From positions 1-22,978 of the forward strand of contig DGYA01000076.1 in assembly GCA_002396505.1 (NCBI GenBank): a stretch of 22,978 nt of DNA, given 5' to 3'. Origin of the DNA: Cyanobacteria bacterium UBA5018 (GTDB taxonomy: Bacteria; Cyanobacteriota; Cyanobacteriia; PCC-6307; Cyanobiaceae). The notes beneath the pieces are model-generated. The model saw nothing but the letters and a program-made list of their open reading frames with translations. It did not search any database and was not told the DNA's origin. Position numbers and translations under genes: made by a program. Below are positions 14,746 through 22,207 of the stretch, one piece after another. Each line of letters opens with the position of its first letter. The stretch's first letter is position 1.

Positions 14746-15954
14746 TTAGTTGCGCGAGAAGAGATCGGCCGGCTGCTTCGCAAGGGAGCTAAAGAAAGCA
14801 TCGATAGCTGCCACTAACCCCCAGTTGGAGTGGATGGCATGGCCTGAGTTGATCAACTTCATACGCTCTAATTCATGGTTGATGAAGCTGGCGCCAGGCC
14901 TGACGTGATGAGTGGGATGATTGCATATATCGCCGGTTGCAATATAGCATCTGGCGACAAAATGCATAAGCATTTTCAAGCTCCAATGAAACCACTGCAA
15001 GCTGCTCTCGAGATAGTTGACGTCCTGCACGATTGCAGGCACCGGATCGGCCAGGATGATGGCGCTTGTCATTCGCTTATAGATTGCCAGGGTGCGCGGG
15101 CGACCTGGCTCGGCGAAGGTGTGCTCAATCAATACCCGCAAAACCTGACAGCCCTCGTATAGCAGCCGAGGAACGCCATAGGCCACCAGCAACAACATAA
15201 GTTGGTGAGTTGTTAGGGCAATCGTGAGGATCACGCCCCAGATTGTGACATTGAAGGCCCGCTCCAATAGTGTGCCAGTGCAGAAGGCATCGTGAAGGCC
15301 GCTGGCCAGGGCTTGTCCGTAGCACAGGGGCGAGAGGAGCAGGCTCTTGAGGTGGCGCCAGTTCATATCATTGGACACCCCTGGCTGGAAGCCCAACGCC
15401 TTGATCTCCTCAAATGTTGATTCCCCTGGAGTCATCAACTTGTTCCACTTGTGGTGGGCCTTGAAGGGATCAGTCACATGACTGTTGGCGTAGCGGCCCA
15501 TGGGAGCGGCCAGCAGAATGGCGCTGAGGGTTTGGCCGATCCAGTAATCCACCTGGGCATTGCCTGAAAGGTGGCCGTGGGCTGCCGCATGGCGATTTGG
15601 TAGGCGGAAACAGCGCAGGGCATGGAGGATGTGCCCCCAACCAATAACAAGGAATAGGCAGTGGCCCAACCACCCCCACTGCCCCTGCAGCGCCTGCTGG
15701 CAGCAGAGCATGCCAACAACCATCGCCACAGAAGATGTGCCCAGGTTTTCCAGCGGGTGTCGGAGGCGCAAAGTTTGGTTGGTGTGGGGCAGTCCGGTCT
15801 GCCAGGTGAGCAGCCTCTGGATGGCCGGATGCCGCAGGAACTCCCTGTTCATCGCATCGCGTTTGAGTTGATCGTTGCGAGTGTGGGAATCACGGATGGA
15901 TGGCGCATCCGTGGGAAAATCATGGGTTGTGTTGTTGCAAAAAAGGTTGGCCAT
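14746..15954 (-). CDS. Membrane fatty-acid-desaturase-like di-iron protein
   Basis: Histidine clusters typical of membrane desaturases/hydroxylases: His122, His126 and His128 in NRHAAAHGHLSGN, His167-His168 in FKAHHKWNK, His278 in IEHTFAEPGRP, and His346, His349 and His350 in NHPTHHVRPG. Hydrophobic segments at about 75-110, 140-153 and 235-262 fit a membrane protein. The product is 402 aa. I chose the ATG at 15954 because AGGAGG (complement of 15963-15968) lies 8 bases upstream. The longer frame to 16023 has no such site. The substrate cannot be told; the boxes differ enough from standard acyl-lipid desaturases that a carotenoid or specialised lipid role is possible. The gene is single, with its own terminator, and is divergent from the STAND NTPase gene. 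Confidence 0.75.
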   Translation of the reverse strand: MANLFCNNTTHDFPTDAPSIRDSHTRNDQLKRDAMNREFLRHPAIQRLLTWQTGLPHTNQTLRLRHPLENLGTSSVAMVVGMLCCQQALQGQWGWLGHCLFLVIGWGHILHALRCFRLPNRHAAAHGHLSGNAQVDYWIGQTLSAILLAAPMGRYANSHVTDPFKAHHKWNKLMTPGESTFEEIKALGFQPGVSNDMNWRHLKSLLLSPLCYGQALASGLHDAFCTGTLLERAFNVTIWGVILTIALTTHQLMLLLVAYGVPRLLYEGCQVLRVLIEHTFAEPGRPRTLAIYKRMTSAIILADPVPAIVQDVNYLESSLQWFHWSLKMLMHFVARCYIATGDICNHPTHHVRPGASFINHELERMKLINSGHAIHSNWGLVAAIDAFFSSLAKQPADLFSRN

Positions 15955-15962
15955 TGGGTGGC

Positions 15963-15968
15963 CCTCCT
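15963..15968 (-). promoter_or_regulatory. Ribosome binding site deciding the desaturase start
   Basis: A perfect AGGAGG on the minus strand sits 8 bases before the ATG at 15954. It is one of the strongest Shine-Dalgarno sequences in the window, where most starts have none. Confidence 0.85.
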
Positions 15969-16431
15969 GCTGGAGGTGGACCTGACCTTTGTCATCTGGG
16001 GCACCTGCCCAAGCAATAAACAAGCATCGTGTCCAAGCACTGCCTTAACTAGGATTTTGCGCTTGGGCAACATTGGCTTTGGCACCCAGATGTTTTTCTA
16101 TGGATAGCAAAACACCAGACAAGGTGCGACTGGCTGGCATCAGCAGTGACCGGCAGCGGATTTTTCAGCCCCAAGTGCCAGCAGTGGGCTGCTGGTTCAT
16201 CCGTGGCCTGCTGAGGAGGCCCGCACAGGTGGTTGTGTTGCCTGCGCCGCCCAAGTGGGGTGGCCTCCAGCCCCCAAGCCAATTGCGGCGGGCGACCACG
16301 CTTGGGCGCTCGCAATCCTTGGGCGCCCAAGCGAGTGCTTGGACATCCTTGCTTTTTCAGACTGGCTGCGGCACGGGCAGAAAGGGCAGCAAGTTGCAGT
16401 AAACTTCAGCAATCAGGGGGCATGAGGGTTG
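15969..16431. other. Divergent intergenic region, desaturase/STAND NTPase
   Basis: About 460 bases holding the promoters of two divergent genes. The left third is AT-richer with a run of T at 16092-16098. The right part holds a dense cluster of inverted repeats (16299-16342). An open frame from ATG 16100 (MDSKTPDKVRLAG...) has no recognisable domain and turns into Pro/Arg-rich, probably non-coding, sequence. I do not call it a gene. Confidence 0.6.
16299..16342. promoter_or_regulatory. Nested inverted repeats upstream of the STAND NTPase gene
   Basis: Three overlapping perfect inverted repeats lie 90-130 bases before the start codon. They are CGCTTGGGCGC (16299-16309) with GCGCCCAAGCG (16323-16333), the 12-bp palindrome TTGGGCGCCCAA (16319-16330), and CCAAGC/GCTTGG (16327-16342). 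The shared word CTTGGGCG suggests a multi-site operator, with a cruciform or hairpin as the alternative. No regulator is identified. Confidence 0.6.
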
Positions 16432-19188
16432 ATGCCGGATCAACAGCTGAGCAAGCCGCAGGCCAGGGGTCGCAAGCTCGGCCATGGAACCAATCACCGG
16501 CAAAACTTGCTTATCGTGTTGGAGCTTTTGCTTGATCTGGCTGGTGAAAATTCAACAGAAGTATGGAAAACTTATGCTGAAAAAACCACTGCCCATCAAT
16601 GCAAGGATCTGCAGCAAGCCCTGACTGTTCGCTGGGATGAAAATAAAGAAAACCATCTACTTGTCACATCAGCCCGCAGGGATCCTGCGGGTCGAGATGA
16701 TGCTTCAATCCCTGGCGAAACAAGTAGCGTGGGAACACTGGAAGCCATCTGGCGCTGCCTCGATAAAACAAACCGCAAACTGGTACATACAGGGCGACAG
16801 GTAGACACGAAATCAAAGACTTTTGAGATAGATCAGATCCGCAATGCGCTGAATCTGTTGTTGGAACTTCAGTTGCTCAAAGAAGATAAGTTTCTCAAGA
16901 GGAGTGCCAAGATTGGCGAGAATGGCAATGGAGGAGATGGCGCTTTTTCTCCGGCTGCGCTTCAAGGAGGAGGAGGTGTCAATTCTCCAGTTGTGCTTCT
17001 AAGCGAGAATCGCAAGAATGACTCGAGTGAAAAGCGCTCCAACAATCCCTATTGGAGTTTTTGGATCGATTTCTCTTCTCTCACCAGCAATAGTAAAAAT
17101 AAATGCATAGAGCTTGTGAATGAGCGCTGGGAGAAAAAATGGGGGGAAAAGAAGGCAGCCCCGCGCACCCAAACTACCATCGATCCAGAGGTAAAATTGA
17201 CAGCGGAGCTCGACGACTGGGTGAGTACCCATCTGGAGAGCTGGCGCGCTCGGTTTGATGCCCTGCCCGATGTGAAGGACCGCCCTATTCATGTGCCCTT
17301 GAAGGCGGCAATCAAGCTGGCCGCTGCCGTTGTGGAAGCGCGTCCGGGAGAAGCCGAGCCCCGCGAACCAACTCCAGAGGATATTGAAGCCGTTGTGGCG
17401 GCAAAAGGCAGCCAGATGCTGTTGATCTGGGAGGAAGGTGGCGCGGGTAAAACAAGCCTGGCATTTGAAATCGCCCGTTGGGGGCTTAACCGCCAATTGG
17501 CCGACCATCACCTGTTGCCCGTTCTCGTGGATCTCGCCGATGGCGACGGCGATGTAGTTGAACGGCTGCACAAGCAGCTGATCCATGTAGATGAGGAATT
17601 GACTCTGGCCTTTGTGCGCGATTTGTGGCGCCATCGACGCCTGCTGCCCATCATCGACCATGTCTCCGAGCTCACCGATAACCAGCGCCAGTGGCTGGGT
17701 GGGGCACTTCGCCCCCATCTGGTGCTGCTCACCTCCAGGCAGCGGGAGGGCAGCTTGTTTCCTGGCTGGTCGATCAGTGAGATCCTTCCCCAGCGCTTGG
17801 AGGGTGAGGCATTGTTCAACTTTTTCGAGGCCTATCTGGCCGCCAAAGGCAAGCAGGCTGATGGCGAGAGCGCCACTGCGGTGCTATCGCCTGAGGATCA
17901 AATACGCACGCGGGATCTACTGGAGCGGATGGTGGGCAACAAGCCGATCACCGTGTTGTTGGTATGGATGGTGATCAACAAGGCCATCGACCATATCGCC
18001 GAGGGCCGCGTCGATTTGTTGCCTAGTTCTGTGCCGGAGTTGATGTTGGATTACGTGGAGCGCAGCGGCAAAGCCATTGCGCTCGATAACCAGCGGCTCG
18101 CTGATGGCACGCCGCTCCAGCCCGGTTGGATTCAAGCCAGCCTCAAGGCCCTGGCCCTGGCGGCCCATCGCCAAGACGATGCTTATCGCCCCAAGAACTT
18201 TGAGTGGCTCTTGGCTCAGGAAGCCTTGAGCAAGATTCCCTGGGATGGCCAGGCCTTGGCGAGCGAGACCCAACAGCGCAACCTGCTGTTGTATCTACAC
18301 GAAAAACTCAACCTGCTGCAACGCAAGGGGGGCAGCGCCCGCAATCCGATCTACCGGCTGGCCCTCGATCCCCTGGCCGACTACATGGCCGCCCTGGCCT
18401 TGATGGAGGAGCTCAACGGCGGACGGGACCCCGCCGCCGCCGCCCTCAACGACAGCGACCACTACAAGGGTGTGCGCCAGTGGCTGGATCTGCTGGACCG
18501 TCGGCTCGGGCGTGAGCAGGGCGATGCGGGCCCGTTGATGCGCGGTTTTCTGGCGGCCTGCCGTGATGGTTACAAGGAGCTGCTGTCGCGGGCGCCCTCC
18601 TCCCTGGAGCCAACCCTGCAGCACCAGTGGCAGGAGCTCACCTTCGAGTTCGCCCGGCTGGCCGGGATCGATCCCCAGGAGGAGCGCAAGCTGGAGGCGC
18701 GGCATCTGATCCGCCGCCATGCCGGTGATTTGTTCTGGGCCAACCCCGAGCTGCTCCCCAAGGCGATCGCCGAGCTCAGCGCCTTTGCCCGGGAGTTTGT
18801 TGGCGGGCGTGAATTGGAGGAGGCCCAGCTGCCCCTGGCCCGCACGATGGAGAAAGCCACCTTGCCGGAGGCGGTTCGCACCGCCGCCGCCGAGGCCCTG
18901 GGCCGCATCGGCGGCGGCGAGGCCGCCAAGGCACTGGTGCGCATGATCCAGAACGTCAACGAGGCCAGCGTGGCCGTGCGCCGCGCCGCTGCTGAAGCCC
19001 TGGGCCTGGTGGACGCCAGCCCCGACAACCCCGCAGCCCACTGGGATCTTTTGAAGCGGTTGTTGGCTCACGAGGCCAACCATCTCCACCGCGAAAGCGA
19101 CCAAGGCAAGATCGATGCGCAGCTTCCCCTGCTGCAGGGGGCCTCGCGGGGGCTGCAGCCCCTTCAGCTTGCCGGTTTGGGGTGCTGA
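16432..19188 (+). CDS. STAND/NACHT-type NTPase with C-terminal HEAT-like repeats
   Basis: Large (918 aa) signal-transducing P-loop NTPase of the class used as sensors or effectors in bacterial conflict and programmed-death systems. Residues 1-260 or so are a poorly conserved N-terminal region, possibly an effector or adaptor domain, which I do not recognise. Walker A is WEEGGAGKTS with Lys340, Walker B is LLPIIDH with Asp409, and the sensor-like strand LVLLTSRQR is at about 430-438. A helical/winged-helix segment follows. HEAT-like repeats (LPEAVRTAAAEALGRIGGGE, VAVRRAAAEALGLV) lie at about 811-885. The start is ATG 16432 preceded by GAGGG; a TTG directly before it lengthens the frame by one codon. 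The 5' part is visibly AT-richer than the GC-rich 3' part. The gene is followed after 19 bases by the FGE-like gene, so they are probably co-transcribed and act together. Confidence 0.85.
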   Translation: MPDQQLSKPQARGRKLGHGTNHRQNLLIVLELLLDLAGENSTEVWKTYAEKTTAHQCKDLQQALTVRWDENKENHLLVTSARRDPAGRDDASIPGETSSVGTLEAIWRCLDKTNRKLVHTGRQVDTKSKTFEIDQIRNALNLLLELQLLKEDKFLKRSAKIGENGNGGDGAFSPAALQGGGGVNSPVVLLSENRKNDSSEKRSNNPYWSFWIDFSSLTSNSKNKCIELVNERWEKKWGEKKAAPRTQTTIDPEVKLTAELDDWVSTHLESWRARFDALPDVKDRPIHVPLKAAIKLAAAVVEARPGEAEPREPTPEDIEAVVAAKGSQMLLIWEEGGAGKTSLAFEIARWGLNRQLADHHLLPVLVDLADGDGDVVERLHKQLIHVDEELTLAFVRDLWRHRRLLPIIDHVSELTDNQRQWLGGALRPHLVLLTSRQREGSLFPGWSISEILPQRLEGEALFNFFEAYLAAKGKQADGESATAVLSPEDQIRTRDLLERMVGNKPITVLLVWMVINKAIDHIAEGRVDLLPSSVPELMLDYVERSGKAIALDNQRLADGTPLQPGWIQASLKALALAAHRQDDAYRPKNFEWLLAQEALSKIPWDGQALASETQQRNLLLYLHEKLNLLQRKGGSARNPIYRLALDPLADYMAALALMEELNGGRDPAAAALNDSDHYKGVRQWLDLLDRRLGREQGDAGPLMRGFLAACRDGYKELLSRAPSSLEPTLQHQWQELTFEFARLAGIDPQEERKLEARHLIRRHAGDLFWANPELLPKAIAELSAFAREFVGGRELEEAQLPLARTMEKATLPEAVRTAAAEALGRIGGGEAAKALVRMIQNVNEASVAVRRAAAEALGLVDASPDNPAAHWDLLKRLLAHEANHLHRESDQGKIDAQLPLLQGASRGLQPLQLAGLGC

Positions 19189-19197
19189 GAAGGGCCT

Positions 19198-19202
19198 GGA
19201 GG
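19198..19202 (+). promoter_or_regulatory. Ribosome binding site of the FGE-like gene
   Basis: GGAGG lies 5 bases before ATG 19208, inside the 19-base gap after the NTPase stop. It fixes the start at 19208 over the longer open frame beginning inside the NTPase gene, and it argues for an independent translation start within one transcript. Confidence 0.8.
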
Positions 19203-19207
19203 TGCCG

Positions 19208-20140
19208 ATGCTTACGCTCACCACTTCATCTGGTGCCCTCACCACCGAGGTGGTGACGGTGAAGGTGTGGCAACTGCCGCTGCCCGGGGGGCTGCAGCTG
19301 GAGCTGGTGGCGATTCCGGGGGGTGAGTTTTTGATGGGTTCACCAGCGCAGGAGAAGGGCCGGGATGCCTATAGCCATATGCCGGAAACAACGGATGTGG
19401 AGGTGGAAGCGCAGCGACGGGTTCGGCTGCCGGACTTTGCTATGACACGCACCCCAATCAGCCAGAGCCACTGGCTGGCGGTGGCGAACCTGGAGCCGGT
19501 GGAACGGCTGCTCAATGCCGACCCAGCACAGGCGAAGGGTTCCGAACTGCCGGTGGAGTGTGTTAGCTGGAACGATGCGCGTGAATGGTGCGCCCGCTTG
19601 AATCGCCATCTGAGTCATCAGCTGGGTGAGGCGTCTGCGGTGGTGGAGTTGCCCAGCGAAGTGCAGTGGGAGTACGCCTGCCGCGCCGGCAGCAGCACAG
19701 CGTTCCACTTCGGCGACACAATCGACGCGGCTTGGGCAAACTACAATGCCGTCTTTAAATATGGCGTAGGGAAGTCTGGTGTTTATCTCAATCGCATCAC
19801 CCCCGTGGGCGCCTACGGGCTGGTGAATCGCTGGGGCTTAGCAGACATGCACGGCAATGTGTGGGAGTGGTGCCAAGATCTGTGGCATCCATCGCTGGAT
19901 CAGGGACCTACTGATGGCAGCGCCTGGCTGGAACCAGCGGCGGATCTACCAGAAACGATTGGCCAGCAACGGCTGCTGCGCGGCGGCGCCTGGTTCGTCA
20001 ATCCCGGGCGCTGCCGCTCGGCCTGCCGTATCCACGTCCGGCCCGACGATGTAAACTACGACGTGGGTTTCCGTGTGGTCTGCTACCTCCAGAACCCTTC
20101 TGTTAATCCTTTAATCCCTCAACACTTGGCTGCTTCTTAA
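19208..20140 (+). CDS. FGE-sulfatase/C-type-lectin-fold protein with DGR-like variable C-terminus
   Basis: 310-aa protein of the formylglycine-generating-enzyme family. Visible family motifs are VAIPGGEFLMGS (from about residue 36), MTRTPISQSHWLAV, ELPVECVSWNDAREWCARLN, LPSEVQWEYACRAGS and NRWGLADMHGNVWEWCQD. The C-terminal LLRGGAW..NP..CRSACR...P......GFRVVC is at 256-292. Compared with human FGE (GGSYMCHRSYC), the first catalytic Cys is Val264 here and the second is retained as Cys269. Formylglycine formation is therefore unlikely and ligand binding more likely. The positions that differ from the framework are the ones that vary in DGR target proteins. It lies 19 bases after the STAND NTPase gene with a good RBS. 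I infer that it is the recognition partner of that NTPase. Confidence 0.88.
   Translation: MLTLTTSSGALTTEVVTVKVWQLPLPGGLQLELVAIPGGEFLMGSPAQEKGRDAYSHMPETTDVEVEAQRRVRLPDFAMTRTPISQSHWLAVANLEPVERLLNADPAQAKGSELPVECVSWNDAREWCARLNRHLSHQLGEASAVVELPSEVQWEYACRAGSSTAFHFGDTIDAAWANYNAVFKYGVGKSGVYLNRITPVGAYGLVNRWGLADMHGNVWEWCQDLWHPSLDQGPTDGSAWLEPAADLPETIGQQRLLRGGAWFVNPGRCRSACRIHVRPDDVNYDVGFRVVCYLQNPSVNPLIPQHLAAS
19973..20095 (+). other. Candidate DGR variable region (VR)
   Basis: Codons 256-296 of the FGE-like protein carry the invariant frame W-x3-P-x2-CRSA-x-R-x4-P-x7-GFRVV. The x positions hold TTC GTC AAT, GGG CGC, TGC, ATC CAC GTC CGG and GAC GAT GTA AAC TAC GAC GTG. Most are NNC/NNT codons, as expected if an AAC- or AAT-rich template had been copied with adenine mutagenesis. 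This is a pattern match only: no template repeat, reverse transcriptase or Avd gene is in the window. Confidence 0.55.
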
Positions 20141-20416
20141 CCCTTGGCCGTTGCTGGTGGCGCCGTAGGCGACTCAATGTTTTACATCTCTCAGTGAGGT
20201 TCCGCTCGCTAGAGCAAAGCCGAACTTCCCTCAGGCCTAGGGGAAGGGGATAGGCGATAGGCGATGCTTGTCCCGAGCTTTGCCTGAACAATCCTGCAGG
20301 GGAGTAGCAAAGAATCTGCTTGCGCATAGAACTGCCGAGCTACATCTATACCCCTCACCCCGATCGCCATTGCAGCCTTACCGCCGCCCATCTGGCCCCC
20401 ACCATGAGCCGGCCTG
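20141..20416. other. Intergenic region, FGE-like gene to antitoxin
   Basis: 276 bases with no gene that I can support. It contains GATAGGCGATAGGCGATGC, a short 7-bp direct repeat near 20251-20265. I looked here for a DGR template repeat (a near copy of 19973-20095 rich in AAC) and found none. No T-tract terminator is apparent. Confidence 0.6.
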
Positions 20417-20788
20417 ATGTCTGATCGTTGGGTCATATCCGAATCCAGCCATACTGAGTTTATGGCGCCTGCCACCAACCCCACCACAGACCCCGCCACC
20501 GAGTTCACCTCCGCAGGCCTGGTTTCGGCGAGCGGAGCTGGGGAAGCTGGCCAGCAAGCGGCGAAGTCGTCTGCTGGGCGAGGTCGTTTGATCAAGCAGG
20601 TGGAGCTGCTGCTGCGCGAGTCTGGCAATTCCGAACCGTTTGATGCCGCCGCCTGGGTGGATCGTTGGTTGCACCGCCCCAACCATGCCCTCGGCGGCGC
20701 CACCCCAGAGCTTTACCTGAACACCCCTGCAGGAGAGGCCTTGCTCTCCCGTTTGATCGGTGCGATGGCGGCGGGCTCCTACCTGTGA
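20417..20788 (+). CDS. Xre/MbcA/ParS-family antitoxin of a RES toxin
   Basis: 123-aa protein whose C-terminal half matches the toxin-binding (formerly DUF2384) domain of RES-Xre antitoxins. The match runs FDAAAWVDRWLHRPNHALGG then ATPELYLNTPAGEALLSRLI, at about residues 73-114. The first 55 or so residues are Pro/Thr/Ala/Ser-rich, and I see no clear Xre DNA-binding domain, so it may be N-terminally shortened or a domain-reduced form. Starts are ATG 20417 or ATG 20462, neither with a strong RBS. It is followed after 10 bases by the RES toxin remnant, the standard order for this toxin-antitoxin class. With the toxin broken it is probably an orphan. Confidence 0.8.
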   Translation: MSDRWVISESSHTEFMAPATNPTTDPATEFTSAGLVSASGAGEAGQQAAKSSAGRGRLIKQVELLLRESGNSEPFDAAAWVDRWLHRPNHALGGATPELYLNTPAGEALLSRLIGAMAAGSYL

Positions 20789-20798
20789 TGCAGCGGCG

Positions 20799-20988
20799 GT
20801 GAGCGAGGCGATCAGCAGCTGGCGCATCGCCAGCCAGGGCCGCACCTGGAGCGCGAACGACCTCAGCGGCAACGGCTCCGCCCTGCATCCGGGGCGCTGG
20901 AATTCTCGTGATCAGCCGATCGTCTACAGCTCCAGCTCGATCGCCCTGGCCTGCTTGGAAACGGTGGTGCATCTGGCCGGTGATTGGC
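20799..20988 (+). pseudogene. RES-domain toxin, N-terminal fragment
   Basis: Starting at GTG 20799 the frame gives SSWRIASQGRTWSANDLSG, then GRWNSRDQPIVYSSSSIALA and CLETVVHLAG. These are the conserved Arg (WRI), the G.RWNS..P.VY block and the glutamate-containing helix (ALACLE) of RES toxins, which degrade NAD+. Homology stops at about 20988. The open frame continues to 21380 only by reading antisense through the vapC relic. The fragment is about 63 residues, against about 150 for a complete RES protein. It is placed correctly 10 bases behind its antitoxin gene. The missing part resumes 1.2 kb downstream at 22208. Confidence 0.8.
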
Positions 20989-20997
20989 GGCAAGTTC

Positions 20998-21340
20998 TCA
21001 GGCCTGGATCAGCTCCACCGCCAGCCCCACCTCCTGGCTGTATGCCGGCAAGTGATCCCCTCACCCGCCGGCATACGGCCAGGTGGAGGGCATCACCGGC
21101 CCGCAATGGTGCTCCGCTGGCATCGCAGAGTTTGGCGGCCGCTTCAAAATCAGCTGCCTCCATCGCCACCAGCTCCAGCCGCAGGCCGCGGAACTTTTCG
21201 AACATGGCGAGAGCGGCCCGTCGCTCCTGGTGGCTGATCGTGCCCACCCGCTCCTTAAGGGCCAGGGCGGAGGAGAACTCGGTGATGGTCCAGGGGCTGA
21301 TCAACAGGGCCGTTGCCGCAACCACACTGATTCGGCGCAT
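20998..21340 (-). pseudogene. PIN-domain (VapC-type) toxin relic
   Basis: On the minus strand ISPWTITEFSSALALKER, then FEKFRGLRLELVAMEAADFE and LRAGDALHLAVCRR match the middle and C-terminal part of VapC-type PIN ribonucleases. The acidic residues Glu (TEF) and Asp (GDALHLA) are kept. The N-terminal DTS/DAS motif with the first catalytic Asp is absent. After LAVCRR the frame is lost. The expected C-terminus (EVGLAVELIQA then stop at 20998-21000) is in another frame, across an inverted repeat at 21034-21082. No VapB antitoxin was recognised upstream on that strand. The relic is antisense to the RES fragments that surround it and was probably inserted into the RES gene. Confidence 0.75.
21034..21082. 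repeat. Inverted repeat at the break in the vapC relic
   Basis: CTGGCTGTATGCCGGC (21034-21049) pairs with GCCGGCATACGGCCAG (21067-21082) at 15 of 16 positions, with a 17-base spacer. The right arm encodes part of HLAVCRR of VapC on the minus strand. The left arm is an inverted near-copy exactly where the VapC frame is lost. Confidence 0.8.
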
Positions 21341-21609
21341 CAGGGGCCTACGGAGTTGGTCATCTGACCAGAATAAGTGACGGATTGTCTTCCGGGCAGC
21401 CTTGATGCGAGCAGAAAAACGCCGGTCGCCTGATCTGCTCGATCCAGCCCGGCTAGGCCGGGGTGGGGATGCCGGGGGAGTTACACCATTCACGGGGATG
21501 CCAGCGGCAGACCCTCCCAGCGCCGCTGGGCTCGCCGTTCCGTTCCGTCCACCACTGCCCAATTCCCCCTGTTCTCCTTAAACTGAGATCACCCCTGCCG
21601 CAGGGCCCC

Positions 21610-22197
21610 ATGCTCACCCTGCCCCGCACGCTTACCCTCACGCCTTCCCAGTTCGCGGAAGTGTGTGCCGCCAATCCGGAGGCGGTGCTTGAGCTGGATG
21701 CCGACGGCACGCTGATCGAGATGACCCCCACCGGCGGCAATACCAGTGCAAGGAACTCAGCGCTGTTATTTCAGCTGCAGGCCTGGGCCCGCACCACCGG
21801 GGACTGGATCGTGTTCGACAGTTCCGGTGGCTTCCGGCTTCCGGATGGTTCCGTGCGCAGCCCCGACGCCAGCCTGGTGCGACTGGATCGTTGGCGCGCC
21901 CTGAGCGAAGCGGAGCGCGATGGCTTTCCGCCCCTCTGCCCGGATCTGGTGGTGGAGCTGGCCAGCCGTTCCGATGAACCGCAGGCCTTGCGCCGCAAGC
22001 TGGCCGCCTATATGGCCAACGGTGCCCGGCTCGGCTGGCTGCTGCTGCCGCTCTCCCGCAGCGTGGAGGTGTGGACCCCCGAGTCAGCGGCTGGGGCGTC
22101 GATCCCGGCCCAGGTGCTCGCTGCTGGTCAACCGCTGGAGGCGGGCCAGCAGTTTCCGGGGCTGAGAATCGATTTGGCGGACATCTGGGGGGTCTGA
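21610..22197 (+). CDS. Uma2-family (DUF820) PD-(D/E)XK nuclease-like protein
   Basis: 195-aa protein of a family that is greatly expanded in cyanobacteria and has a restriction-endonuclease fold; its biological role is unsettled. Visible motifs are LELDADGTLIEMTPTGGNTS (28-47), DSSGGFRLPDGSVRSPDASL (70-89) with Asp86, CPDLVVELASRSDE (110-123) with Glu116 as the second acidic residue, Lys130 and YMANGARLGWLLLP (134-147). It is complete, with normal length. I start it at ATG 21610 because the family begins with a short basic/hydrophobic stretch before FAEVCAANPEAVLELD. The longer upstream frame is Pro-rich and lacks family features. It lies between the two RES toxin fragments, downstream of the vapC relic. 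It is probably a single-gene cassette carried in with that insertion. Confidence 0.87.
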   Translation: MLTLPRTLTLTPSQFAEVCAANPEAVLELDADGTLIEMTPTGGNTSARNSALLFQLQAWARTTGDWIVFDSSGGFRLPDGSVRSPDASLVRLDRWRALSEAERDGFPPLCPDLVVELASRSDEPQALRRKLAAYMANGARLGWLLLPLSRSVEVWTPESAAGASIPAQVLAAGQPLEAGQQFPGLRIDLADIWGV

Positions 22198-22207
22198 GGG
22201 CAGGCCA

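Noticed and set aside
16100..16402. Possible small gene MDSKTPDKVRLAG... upstream of the STAND gene
   Set aside because: Only the first 40 or so codons look protein-like. The rest crosses the palindrome cluster and is Pro/Arg/Ser-rich. No RBS and no recognised family.
20989..21380. Continuation of the RES toxin frame for another 130 residues
   Set aside because: That part is antisense to the vapC relic and has lost all RES similarity; it is open only by chance.
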